Part shown: positions 17,097 through 25,199 of the stretch, one piece after another
Numbering within the stretch: position 1 is the stretch's first letter
Layout of the letters: every line of letters begins with the position of its first letter
Source: Massilia kyonggiensis
Lineage (GTDB): Bacteria > Pseudomonadota > Gammaproteobacteria > Burkholderiales > Burkholderiaceae_D
NCBI RefSeq assembly: GCF_024756235.1
Contig: NZ_JANUGY010000006.1
Coordinates: forward strand, 310,001-374,000
DNA length: 64,000 nucleotides
Direction: 5' to 3'
The notes under the pieces: model-generated
Databases searched by the model: none
Told to the model about the DNA's origin: nothing
Seen by the model: the letters and a program-made list of their open reading frames with translations, nothing else
Program-made: the position numbers and the translations under genes

Positions 17097-17384
17097 TCAG
17101 TGAGCAACCACCGCGTTGTTCTGGCCGAACTGGCTCGTGTTGTTGTGTACGGTGACGCCGTCGATGAAGGCCGAACCGTTCGCGGTCGCGTTCGTCACGT
17201 TCTGGAATTGCTGCAGGTTCTGGTTGACGTCGACGGTCGAGTTGTAGCCCGGGAAGTAGGCCGGCATCGGGTACGGCGCATGCGTTTGTTGCTGCATCTT
17301 GCCGTGACCGCCACGCACGCGTGCCATCGCGCCGCGGCCCAGTTCGCAGGTCAGTGCCAGGTCTTTGATCGACAGAGTGTTCAT
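17097..17384 (-). CDS. Double-glycine-leader peptide, NGSAF/QFGQNN family (member 1)
   Basis: A 95-residue protein, first of its operon. The leader starts MNTLSIKDL and ends RGAMARVRGG. The cargo starts HGKMQQQTHAPYPMPAYF, then carries QNLQQFQNV, NGSAFIDGVTVHNNTSQFGQ and NNAVVAH. It has no Cys. AAAGGAGAAAC precedes the ATG, and a sigma-54 promoter lies at 17449-17464, about 66 bp upstream. Of the four closely related peptides this has the longest and most His/Gln-rich variable region. Confidence 0.85.
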   Translation of the reverse strand: MNTLSIKDLALTCELGRGAMARVRGGHGKMQQQTHAPYPMPAYFPGYNSTVDVNQNLQQFQNVTNATANGSAFIDGVTVHNNTSQFGQNNAVVAH

Positions 17385-17448
17385 ATGTTTCTCCTTTGAG
17401 TGGATGGATTGGTTGGTGAGCCGCTTTCGTCGTGCTCACCCTACTCTT

Positions 17449-17464
17449 TGCGAGAAGCGTGCCA
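17449..17464 (-). promoter_or_regulatory. Sigma-54 (-24/-12) promoter of the first peptide operon
   Basis: The minus strand reads TGGCACGCTTCTCGCA, with GG and GC separated by 10 bases. It lies about 66 bp from the ATG at 17384. A sequence TTCGTTCCAACACC (17511-17524) lies about 50 bp further upstream and resembles one upstream of the promoter at 3828, a candidate activator site. Confidence 0.8.
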
Positions 17465-17602
17465 GCGCGTTTTGCGCCCACTTACCGCGTTTTATCGGGT
17501 ATCCGGTGGGTTCGTTCCAACACCTGTCTCCACGCCGTTTGGCCGGGAACAACACATCGTCTGTACGGTGAATTTGCACACGGCGCACCTGTCAGAGGAA
17601 GA

Positions 17603-19618
17603 ATGGACAACCTCGCCGATACCCTTCGCCAGTTCCAGAGCGGCACCCTCGGGCAGGCCGACCTGCTGGCGCGCGTCGACCGCCTGCTGGCGAGTACGTC
17701 CGAGAGCGTGTCGAGCCTGCTCAAGACGCTCAACGACGCGCACCGCCGCGCGCCCCTGCCGGCCGAGGTCTACGGCGAAGTCGAGCGCCGCATCGCGCAG
17801 GCGATCGAGGCGCGCCAGCGCCAGCGCGTCGGCGAAGAGGAGACCTATGTCCAGACCAAGCCCCTGCAACCGCCGACGCAGCCCGCGGGCATCGCGGGCC
17901 CGCCGGGCGCAACCGTCGAACGCATGAAGGGCGTGGGCGACACGCTCAACGGCCGCTTCGTGCTCGAGGAATGCGTCGGCTTCGGCGGCATGGGCACCGT
18001 CTACAAGGCGCTCGACCTGCGCAAGCTGGAAGCGTCGGACCGTCATCCCTATATCGCGATCAAGGTGCTGAACGTGCAGTTCCAGGGTCACCCGAAATCG
18101 CTGATCGCCCTGCAGCGGGAAGCGCGCAAGGCGCAGACGCTGGCCCATCCGAACATCGTGGCCGTGTACGACTTCGACCGCGACGGCTCGATGGTCTACA
18201 TCACGATGGAATACCTGCAAGGTAAATCGCTGAGCCAGATGCTGCGTGCGCCCGATTTCCACGTCCTGCCGTTCGACGAGGCGATGAAGATCGTGAGCGG
18301 CATGGGCCGTGCGCTCGCTTATGCGCACGAGCGCGGCTTCGTCCACTGCGACTTCAAGCCGGCCAACGTGATCCTGACGGAGACCGGCGGCGTCAAGGTC
18401 ATCGACTTCGGCATCGCGCGCGTGTTCCAGAAGGCGGAAGAGGATGCGGACGTGACCGTCTTCGATCCCGGCAGCCTGGGCGCCCTGACGCCCGCCTATG
18501 CGAGCCCCGAGATGCTGGAAAACCGCGAGCCGGACCCGCGCGACGACATCTACGCGCTCGGCTGCATCACATATGAATTGCTGACGGGCCGCCACCCGTT
18601 CAACCGCCTGTCCGCGCTGCAGGCGCGCGATGCCGGGCTGCGTCCGCAGCGCCCGCCCGGCCTCGGCCACCGGCAATGGCGCGCGCTGCGCAATGCGCTC
18701 GCGTTGCGGCGCGAGCTCCGCACGCCCACCGTCAACGGTTTCCTGAAGGAGATCGGCGCCCGGGACATGCGGCGCCGGCAGCCGCTGCTGATCGGGGCAG
18801 GGACCGTGCTGGCCGCCGCGGCAGCCGCACTGGTCGTGTTCGTCGTGCTGCGTCTGCTGTTGCCGCGGCATGGCACTGCGCCCGGTACGCAGGCACCGCC
18901 CACGCCCGCTGCCGTCGCGCCGCCCAGGCAGGCCGCGCCGCCGCCGACCCTGGCGGCCGTCTCCACCATCCTGGCCGGCGTGCCGTGCTCGGCGCTCGCT
19001 CCCGCCATCGCCGGACGTGTCGTGCGCGTGCAGGGCTATCTCGCGCACAGCGTCGGGCCGGCGCGCCTTAAAACCATGCTGGCGGCGCTGCCGGGCGTGA
19101 CGCGGGTCGAGCTGACCCTGCACGACGTCGATGAGGCGGCATGCCCGTTGATGCGCGTGCTCGGCCGCTACTGGGCCGCGTCCCGCACGGCCGGCGTGTC
19201 GCTCCGCCTGAACCCGGGCAGCGGCCGGGGCGGCAACCTGGCGGCGGGCGATACGTTGATGGTCGACGTGTCCACGCCGGATTACCCGTCCTACGTGTCG
19301 GTCGATTATTTCGTCCTCGACGGCAACGTCGTCCACCTGCTGCCCAACGCCGCCGCGCGCGAAAACCTGGCGCCGCCCCGCTACACGGCCACTATCGGCA
19401 GCCTCGGCAACTGGGTGATCGGTCCGCCGTTCGGCACCGAGATGCTCGTGCTAGTCACTACATCCGTGCCGGTTTTCGACAGTCTGCGTCCCGACGCGGA
19501 ACCGGGGCAGGCGTACCTGCGTGCCCTGGACGAGCGCCTCGCCGCGATCGCACGGACACACGGTGCGGGTGCGGTCGCCGTCGACTTTTTGCAGATCACG
19601 ACGCACGCACGCCGTTAG
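17603..19618 (+). CDS. Membrane Ser/Thr protein kinase with DUF4384-like C-terminal domain
   Basis: A 671-residue protein. The ATG at 17603 has AGAGGAAG directly upstream. Residues 1-105 are a helical N-terminal segment. Residues about 118-385 form a Hanks-type kinase: Gly loop GFGGMGTV (126-133), Lys154 in AIK, catalytic Asp250 in HCDFKPAN, DFG 268-270 and ASPE 300-303. The Cys in place of Arg before Asp250 makes it a non-RD kinase. One membrane helix spans about 395-420. The C-terminal ~245 residues would lie in the periplasm and resemble DUF4384, as found in T6SS-type kinases. It probably phosphorylates the FHA proteins or the activator, opposed by the PP2C at 14330 (inference). Confidence 0.92.
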   Translation: MDNLADTLRQFQSGTLGQADLLARVDRLLASTSESVSSLLKTLNDAHRRAPLPAEVYGEVERRIAQAIEARQRQRVGEEETYVQTKPLQPPTQPAGIAGPPGATVERMKGVGDTLNGRFVLEECVGFGGMGTVYKALDLRKLEASDRHPYIAIKVLNVQFQGHPKSLIALQREARKAQTLAHPNIVAVYDFDRDGSMVYITMEYLQGKSLSQMLRAPDFHVLPFDEAMKIVSGMGRALAYAHERGFVHCDFKPANVILTETGGVKVIDFGIARVFQKAEEDADVTVFDPGSLGALTPAYASPEMLENREPDPRDDIYALGCITYELLTGRHPFNRLSALQARDAGLRPQRPPGLGHRQWRALRNALALRRELRTPTVNGFLKEIGARDMRRRQPLLIGAGTVLAAAAAALVVFVVLRLLLPRHGTAPGTQAPPTPAAVAPPRQAAPPPTLAAVSTILAGVPCSALAPAIAGRVVRVQGYLAHSVGPARLKTMLAALPGVTRVELTLHDVDEAACPLMRVLGRYWAASRTAGVSLRLNPGSGRGGNLAAGDTLMVDVSTPDYPSYVSVDYFVLDGNVVHLLPNAAARENLAPPRYTATIGSLGNWVIGPPFGTEMLVLVTTSVPVFDSLRPDAEPGQAYLRALDERLAAIARTHGAGAVAVDFLQITTHARR

Positions 19619-19620
19619 CA

Positions 19621-20775
19621 TCAATCGAGCGAACGCGCGACCCGAAAGCCGTTCTGCGACTGGCGCACGCTGGCGTCGTACTTGAAACGCGTGGTGGACA
19701 GCATGTAGCTGCCATTCTCGCGCCACGAGCCGCCGCGAATGACGCGCGCCTGGCAGTTCCCCTCGGCCCAGGCGCTGCCGTCGGCGGGTGCGCCCTTATA
19801 GGTGCTGTGCCAGCAATCCTGTACCCATTCCCACACGCTGCCGTTCATGTCGTTCAGCCCGAACGGGTTAGAGGGGAAGCTGCCGACCGGCGGCGGGCGT
19901 TCCTCGCTCCAGGGCTCGCCGCAGCCTTCGCAACTGGAATTTCCGCCTTTCATCTCGTGACCCCACCAGTAGCGGGTCGTGGTGCCGCCGCGCGCCGCGT
20001 ATTCCCACTCGGCCTCGGTGGGCAGGCGGTACGGCTTCCCGCTCACCGTGCCCAGCCATTTGAGGTACAGCTGCGCCTCGTCCCAGCTGACGTCGCGCAT
20101 CGGCAGGTTGTCGGGCACGTTGCCCAGCGACGGCATCGTCGGACACACGCTGGCCCGGACGCACTGGTTCCACTGCCCCACCGTGACCTCGTACTTGCCG
20201 ATCGCGAACGGCGTATGCAGCACCACCTTGTGCGCGGGGCGCTCGGACGGATCGCTGCTGTTGTTGCCCATCATGAACGGCTGCGGCGACAGCGCCACCA
20301 TCACCGGGCAGACGTCGCAATCCTTGATCGTGGCCACGGAGCCGGCGGGTCCCGCCGCGGGGGCCTCTTCCCGGCCGCCGTCGACGGGAGGTGGTATGGG
20401 ACGGATCCGGTTGTCGGGCGGTTTGGCCGGTTGCGGCTTCGGCGCGCTTTTTGTCTGTGCCTGCGTGCCCGCGGGCTTGCTCTCGGCCGGCTTCGCGGGC
20501 GCAGGCGCAGGCGCCTGGGGCGGGGCCGCCTTCAGCTGCTGGATGCGTGTGCGTGCGAGCGACGCGAAACGTCCCTTGGGATAGGCCTGCAAATACGCCT
20601 CGTAGTCGCCGACCTGTTTGCTGTCCTTGACGGAATTCCAGAACGCCAGCTCGAACTGCTCGGCGCTGTTCTTGGGCAGGACGCCCGCCACCTGGAACGT
20701 CGTGGGCAACCCGTGCGCACGCGCGGGCGCGCCGGCCGCCAGCGCCATCAGGCTGCACAGGATCAAGAGCCTCAT
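19621..20775 (-). CDS. Secreted SUMF1/FGE-sulfatase-domain protein
   Basis: A 384-residue protein with signal peptide MRLLILCSLMALAAGAPARA. A GTG at 20781 is an alternative start (GGAGG 6 bases upstream). After the signal come a helical, TPR-like segment (YEAYLQAYPKGRF) and a Pro/Ala-rich linker. The C-terminal ~230 residues are a SUMF1 domain with its motifs (FAIGKYEVTVGQWNQC, RDVSWDEAQLYLKWL, YRLPTEAEWEYAARGG, WEWVQDCW, VIRGGSW, NGFRVAR). Such domains include formylglycine-generating enzymes and many non-catalytic binding domains; the catalytic Cys pair was not verified. It is convergent with the kinase, 2 bp away. SUMF1 proteins also accompany kinase/phosphatase systems of T6SS loci. Confidence 0.88.
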   Translation of the reverse strand: MRLLILCSLMALAAGAPARAHGLPTTFQVAGVLPKNSAEQFELAFWNSVKDSKQVGDYEAYLQAYPKGRFASLARTRIQQLKAAPPQAPAPAPAKPAESKPAGTQAQTKSAPKPQPAKPPDNRIRPIPPPVDGGREEAPAAGPAGSVATIKDCDVCPVMVALSPQPFMMGNNSSDPSERPAHKVVLHTPFAIGKYEVTVGQWNQCVRASVCPTMPSLGNVPDNLPMRDVSWDEAQLYLKWLGTVSGKPYRLPTEAEWEYAARGGTTTRYWWGHEMKGGNSSCEGCGEPWSEERPPPVGSFPSNPFGLNDMNGSVWEWVQDCWHSTYKGAPADGSAWAEGNCQARVIRGGSWRENGSYMLSTTRFKYDASVRQSQNGFRVARSLD

Positions 20776-20928
20776 CCACACAGGCCGCCTCCACAAGTGT
20801 CAGGAAACCGCTTAGACCACCGGCCGTCGCGATTGTGCCGGCCGCACGTTTGTGCTGGCACAGGTGCCATGCGTCCCGGTTGATGGATGCTGCCCGAACA
20901 GCGGCCCGCACGGCGGGGGGAGACGAGG

Positions 20929-21357
20929 ATGCGCAAGACAATTGTTTTGATCGTTTTGATGCTTGGCGCGGTGGTGCTGCAAGCCGTGCCCGTGCTCGCG
21001 CGCACGCCGTCGCCCGAAGGCGCGCAGGTGTATTTCATCTGGCCCAGCGACGGCATGACCGTCCGCCACGCGTTCTGGGTGCGGATGGGCCTGCGCAACA
21101 TGGGCATCGCGCCCAGGGGCACGGACATCGCGAAGACGGGCCACCATCATTTGCTGATCGACACCGACCTGCCCGAGAACATGGACCAGGCCGTGCCGAA
21201 CGACCGCAACCACCTGCACTTCGGCGCCGGCGAAACGGAGGCGCGCATCGAACTGCCGCCGGGGCCGCATACGCTGCAACTGCTGTTGGCCGACAAGGAT
21301 CATATCCCGCACGATCCGCCGGTCTATTCGAAAAAGATCACGGTCACGGTCAAGTGA
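20929..21357 (+). CDS. Periplasmic DUF4399 protein, copy 1
   Basis: A 142-residue protein. The start at 20929 follows GGGGGGAGACGAGG and begins a signal peptide (MRKTIVLIVLMLGAVVLQAV). The mature part is one DUF4399 domain with its conserved features: FIWPSDG, GLRNMG.AP.G, TGHHHLLIDTD, NDRNHLHFGAGETE, ELPPG.HTLQL and a final SKKITVTVK. The His-rich loops may bind metal. It is followed 14 bp later by a paralogue. It is the first gene of the rightward run leading to the HD-GYP, TolC, FHA and HlyD genes. Function unknown. Confidence 0.85.
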   Translation: MRKTIVLIVLMLGAVVLQAVPVLARTPSPEGAQVYFIWPSDGMTVRHAFWVRMGLRNMGIAPRGTDIAKTGHHHLLIDTDLPENMDQAVPNDRNHLHFGAGETEARIELPPGPHTLQLLLADKDHIPHDPPVYSKKITVTVK

Positions 21358-21371
21358 GACAGGAGTCTTCG

Positions 21372-21791
21372 ATGCGCACGCGACTGGCAGCCATCCTCTT
21401 CGCCATCACCCTCCCGGGTCATGGCGCCGAGCCGACACCCGCGCCGCCCAACGCCTACCTGTACATCGGCTGGCCCAACGACGGCCAGGTGGTGTCATCC
21501 GGCAAACCGATCCGCGTCTGGTTCGGCCTGCGCAATATGGGCGTGGCGCCGAAGGGCGTGAAATTTCCGAATACGGGGCACCACCACCTGCTGGTCGACA
21601 CGGACGCGCCCGGACCGGGCGTCGAGATCCCGAACGACCGCAACCACCTGCACTTCGGCGCGGGCGAGACGGAGACGACGATCGAGCTGCCGCCCGGCAG
21701 GCACACGCTGCAGCTCGTCATGGGGGACGACCAGCACGTTTCTTTCGACCCTACTGTCGAGTCCAAAAAAATCACGATTACAGTCAAATGA
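21372..21791 (+). CDS. Periplasmic DUF4399 protein, copy 2
   Basis: A 139-residue paralogue of the preceding gene: TGHHHLLVDTD, NDRNHLHFGAGETE and SKKITITVK are shared almost exactly. AGGAG sits 7 bases before the ATG at 21372. A short signal peptide ends ...PGHGA. Tandem duplication with divergence at the N-terminal region (IGWPNDGQVVSSGKPI versus IWPSDGMTVRHAFW) suggests the two may form a heteromer. Its last four bases (ATGA, 21788-21791) could also start an alternative, longer version of the next gene. Confidence 0.85.
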   Translation: MRTRLAAILFAITLPGHGAEPTPAPPNAYLYIGWPNDGQVVSSGKPIRVWFGLRNMGVAPKGVKFPNTGHHHLLVDTDAPGPGVEIPNDRNHLHFGAGETETTIELPPGRHTLQLVMGDDQHVSFDPTVESKKITITVK

Positions 21792-21844
21792 TCGCGAACT
21801 GTAGCGCGGGGTCATTGTCTTACGGGTCTCAAGGCGAGGACGAC

Positions 21845-23794
21845 ATGGCGATCGAACCGGCACCGGAACCTTATGCAGCACCGCCCGTGGAAGGCGGCGT
21901 CAGCGCGTATCTCGAGCTGCTGGGCGGGCGCGACGTCCGGCCGCGGCTGTTTCCGCTGCACGACGAGGTCGTGATCGGCCGCGACCGCCAGGATGCGCTC
22001 GCCTCCGACCAGTTCATCTGCATCCCGCTGCACACGATCAGCCGCCGCCATGCGCGCGTGCGGCGCCGCGGCGAGGCCTGGTCGGTCGAGGACCTGCACT
22101 CGTCGAACGGCACCTTCGTCAATGGCGAGCGGCTGCAGCCCGGTTCATGGCACGTGCTGGGCGACGGCGACGAACTGGCGCTCGCCTCCACCCAGCTCGT
22201 GTTCCGCTCGCTGGTCGCGCCGGGCACGGCCAGCCAGCCCACGGTGATCAGGCAGTCCGTCGACGCGACGCAGTATGTGCCGGCGGCCGGTCCGCGCGAT
22301 GCGCCCCGCGGCGAGCTCGAGAAATCGGTGCTGAAACTGCATGCGATGGCCCAGGTCAGCATCGCGCTGGGCGCCGTCACCGACCGCGCGACGTTGACGG
22401 AAAAGATCATGAATTTTATGTTCGACCTGTTTCCGTTGGCCGAGCGAGCGTTCATCCTGCTGCGCCAGAACGAACGCGACCCGCCCGTGCCCGTGGCGGC
22501 GCGGCGGCGCAACGGCATGGTCGAGGATCCCAGGCAGGCCCGGCTGTCGCACACGATCGTCGACGAAGTGCTGGGCAGGAAGCGTGCGATCCTGTCCGTC
22601 GATACGCTGGCCGACCGCCACTTCGCCGCCCAGGATTCGATCGTCGCCCAGGCGATCCGCAGCGTCATGTGCGCGCCGCTGATCGTGGGCGAGGAAGTGT
22701 TGGGGCTGATCCAGGTCGACAGCTCGTCCGACCCGCGCGCGTTCCAGGAGGCCGACCTCGAACTGCTCACGGGCGTATGCGCGGAAACGGCCGTCGCGCT
22801 CAAGAATTTTCAACTGTATTCCGACATCGAACGCCTGCTCGACGGCTTCGTGCGCGCGTCCGTGCAGGCGATCGAGGAGCGCGACCCCATCACGGCCGGC
22901 CACTCGTTCCGGGTGGCGGGCTACGCCGAACGTCTCGCGACGGCACTCGATCGCGCGCAGGATCCGGACGTGCGCCGCATCGCCTTTACGCGCGAGCAGC
23001 TGCGCGAGATCCGCTACGCCGCGCTGCTGCACGACTTCGGCAAGGTCGGCGTGCGCGAGCACGTGCTGCGCAAGGAGAAAAAGCTGCACCACGCCGACAT
23101 GCGCCTGCTGGAGCAGCGCTTCCTGTACGCGCGCGCCTGCCTGGAGCGCCAGGCCTATCACACGCTCGCGCAGCGCCACATCGACGAGGGCTGGAGCGCG
23201 GCGACGTTCCGGGCCGAGAAGGCCTCCGCCGATGCGCGCCTGGCCGAGGAAGCGGCCCGGCTCGACGGCTTCCTCGCCACGATCCGGAGCGCCAACGAGC
23301 CCGCCATTTCGCGCAGCAGCACCCTGCCCGATTTGCGCGACATCGTCCATTACGGCTGCCACGACCCGGACGGCCATCCGCTCGCGCTGTTGGAAGACCA
23401 CGAGGTGGCCGCGCTGAGCCTGGCGAAAGGCTGCCTGACGGCGGACGAGCGGCGCCAGATCGAGGAGCACGTGGTGGATTCGTACTCGTTCCTCGTCCTG
23501 ATCCCGTGGACGCGGGATCTGGCCGGCGTGCCCGCGATCGCGCACGGCCACCACGAAAAGCTGGACGGGTCCGGTTACCCGTCGGGCCTGCGCGGACCGC
23601 AGATCAGCATCCAGACGCGCATCCTGACGATCTCCGACATCTATGACGCGCTCACGGCCGGCGACCGGCCGTACAAGAAGGCCGTGCCCGTGGAACAGGC
23701 GCTGGGCCTGATGCGCGAGGAATGCGACGCGGGGCATATCGATGCGCGCCTGTTCCAGGTGTTCGTGGAGTCCCGTGCGTGGGCGGCGCCATGA
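21845..23794 (+). CDS. FHA-GAF-HD-GYP signalling protein
   Basis: A 649-residue cytosolic protein. The ATG at 21845 is chosen for GCGAGGAC upstream; an upstream ATG at 21788 overlapping the previous stop is possible. Residues about 40-122 are FHA (IGRD, SRRHA, SSNGTFVNG), which binds phosphothreonine. Residues about 178-325 are GAF. Residues about 335-645 are HD-GYP, with His353, His396-Asp397 (LLHDFGK) and HHEKLDGSGYP (569-579), the motifs of c-di-GMP phosphodiesterases. About 110 extra residues are inserted between HD and GYP compared with usual spacing. It could link kinase activity to c-di-GMP levels (inference). Its stop overlaps the TolC-type gene (ATGA). Confidence 0.92.
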   Translation: MAIEPAPEPYAAPPVEGGVSAYLELLGGRDVRPRLFPLHDEVVIGRDRQDALASDQFICIPLHTISRRHARVRRRGEAWSVEDLHSSNGTFVNGERLQPGSWHVLGDGDELALASTQLVFRSLVAPGTASQPTVIRQSVDATQYVPAAGPRDAPRGELEKSVLKLHAMAQVSIALGAVTDRATLTEKIMNFMFDLFPLAERAFILLRQNERDPPVPVAARRRNGMVEDPRQARLSHTIVDEVLGRKRAILSVDTLADRHFAAQDSIVAQAIRSVMCAPLIVGEEVLGLIQVDSSSDPRAFQEADLELLTGVCAETAVALKNFQLYSDIERLLDGFVRASVQAIEERDPITAGHSFRVAGYAERLATALDRAQDPDVRRIAFTREQLREIRYAALLHDFGKVGVREHVLRKEKKLHHADMRLLEQRFLYARACLERQAYHTLAQRHIDEGWSAATFRAEKASADARLAEEAARLDGFLATIRSANEPAISRSSTLPDLRDIVHYGCHDPDGHPLALLEDHEVAALSLAKGCLTADERRQIEEHVVDSYSFLVLIPWTRDLAGVPAIAHGHHEKLDGSGYPSGLRGPQISIQTRILTISDIYDALTAGDRPYKKAVPVEQALGLMREECDAGHIDARLFQVFVESRAWAAP

Positions 23795-25188
23795 TGTATC
23801 GACTTGCGTGCCTGGTTGCCGCCCTGCTGCTCGCCGCCTGCGCCGACGTCGGCATGCGTCCGTACGCGCGGCCGTCCGTGCCGGCCAAGACGGCGTGGGC
23901 GAACTCGGCCAGCCTGCCGCTGTCCAAGGCGGAGCTGATCGCCCCGGACTGGTGGCACGCGTTCCGCGATCCCTACCTCGACCAGCTCGTCAGCCGCGCG
24001 CTCGCCGGCAATTTCGACCTGGCCGTGCTTGCCGCGCGCATCGGCGTGGCCAACGCGCAGATCGGAGAAGCGCGGGCCGGCGCCCTGCCCACGCTCGATG
24101 CGGGGGCGGGGGCTAGCTTCGAAAAGGTCACCGGTCAACCGTTCACGAAGCAGTTCAACCTGGCCACGCAGACCAATTGGGACATCGACATCTGGGGCAA
24201 GGTCGAGAAGGGCGTGCAGGCGCAGAAGGCCGAGTTTTCCGCGACCGAGGCCGACTGGCGCGCGGGCTATCTGAAACTCGTGTCGGACGTGTCGACGACC
24301 TATTTCCAGATCCTGCAGTTCGACGAACAGATCGCCCAGCAGCAGCAGACGCTGGCCCGCAACCGCGACATATTGACGACGTACCAGGCGATGGAGCAGA
24401 ACGGACTCATCCCGCACACGCGCGTGCTGCAGCAATCGGCCGAGGTCAACCGCCTGGGTACGGAGCTGATCGAATTGCAGCGCCTGCGCGCGCTGGCCGG
24501 CAATGCGCTGGCAACCTTGATCGGCGTGCCAGCCGGCGACTTCCAGATGCCCGCCGGGCGCCTGCAGGAGCAGGTGCGCGTGCCCGAGGTGCCGGGCGGC
24601 CTGCCGTCGCAATTGTTGAAACGCCGGCCTGACGTCGTCGCGGCCGAATACCGGGTGCTGGAAGCGTACGACCTGACGGGGCAGGCCAAGGTGGCGCAAC
24701 TGCCGTCGATTAGCCTGACGGGGCGCGGCGGGACGTCCAGTTTCGCGCTCTCGACACTGCTGAAGTCTTTCACGTTCGGGCTACTGCCCAGCATTAATTT
24801 TCCCATTCTGGATCCTGGCGTGAAGGCCCGCGTGCGCACGAGCGAGGCGCAGACGAAGGTGGCCGAGCAGGCGTATCGCCAGACCGTCATGGCCGCGTTC
24901 GAGGACGTCGAGAATGCGCTCGTCAACCTGGAGGCCCATAAGAAGCAGCGGACAGAATTGCAGCAGCAGGTCGACCAGCTTCGGCTCGTGGCCAGCACGA
25001 CGGATGCGCAGCGCAAGGAGGGCGTGGCGTCGCAGCTGGAGGTGTTCGAGACCGAGCGTTCCCTGCTGGGGGCCCAGCTGGCGCTGCTCGCCAACCAGCA
25101 GCAGATCCTGTCCGACACGGTCACGCTGTACAAGGCGCTGGGCGGCGGCTGGCCGCCGGTGGAGGTGGCCGATGCGGCGCAGCATTGA
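23791..25188 (+). CDS. TolC/NodT-type outer-membrane efflux lipoprotein
   Basis: A 465-residue protein starting at the ATG that overlaps the HD-GYP stop. The signal peptide ends in lipobox LLLAAC. Two outer-membrane-efflux repeats follow (APDWWHAFRDPYLDQLV near the start, LLKRRPDVVAAEYRVLEA at mid, AFEDVENALVNL late), the standard NodT/OprM layout. Located between regulatory FHA genes and followed by the HlyD adaptor, it is the most likely outer-membrane channel for the C39 exporter. OprM-type channels usually serve RND pumps, but none is in this operon (the czc pump at 29905 has its own channel). Confidence 0.92.
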   Translation: MMYRLACLVAALLLAACADVGMRPYARPSVPAKTAWANSASLPLSKAELIAPDWWHAFRDPYLDQLVSRALAGNFDLAVLAARIGVANAQIGEARAGALPTLDAGAGASFEKVTGQPFTKQFNLATQTNWDIDIWGKVEKGVQAQKAEFSATEADWRAGYLKLVSDVSTTYFQILQFDEQIAQQQQTLARNRDILTTYQAMEQNGLIPHTRVLQQSAEVNRLGTELIELQRLRALAGNALATLIGVPAGDFQMPAGRLQEQVRVPEVPGGLPSQLLKRRPDVVAAEYRVLEAYDLTGQAKVAQLPSISLTGRGGTSSFALSTLLKSFTFGLLPSINFPILDPGVKARVRTSEAQTKVAEQAYRQTVMAAFEDVENALVNLEAHKKQRTELQQQVDQLRLVASTTDAQRKEGVASQLEVFETERSLLGAQLALLANQQQILSDTVTLYKALGGGWPPVEVADAAQH

Positions 25189-25199
25189 AAGACGCTCCC

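Noticed and set aside
15097..17384. Small peptides as lanthipeptide or other modified RiPP precursors
   Set aside because: Main cargoes have no Cys and no LanM, radical-SAM, YcaO or similar enzyme is nearby. The SUMF1 protein has a signal peptide and is not an obvious cytosolic modifying enzyme.
17492..19336. About 600-codon open frame antisense to the kinase gene
   Set aside because: Shadow frame; the kinase on the other strand has all catalytic motifs.
20856..20869. TGGCACAGGTGCCA upstream of the DUF4399 genes as a sigma-54 promoter
   Set aside because: The GG to next GC distance is 12 rather than 10. It is a perfect 14-bp palindrome, so it may be an operator, but there is no evidence for which regulator.
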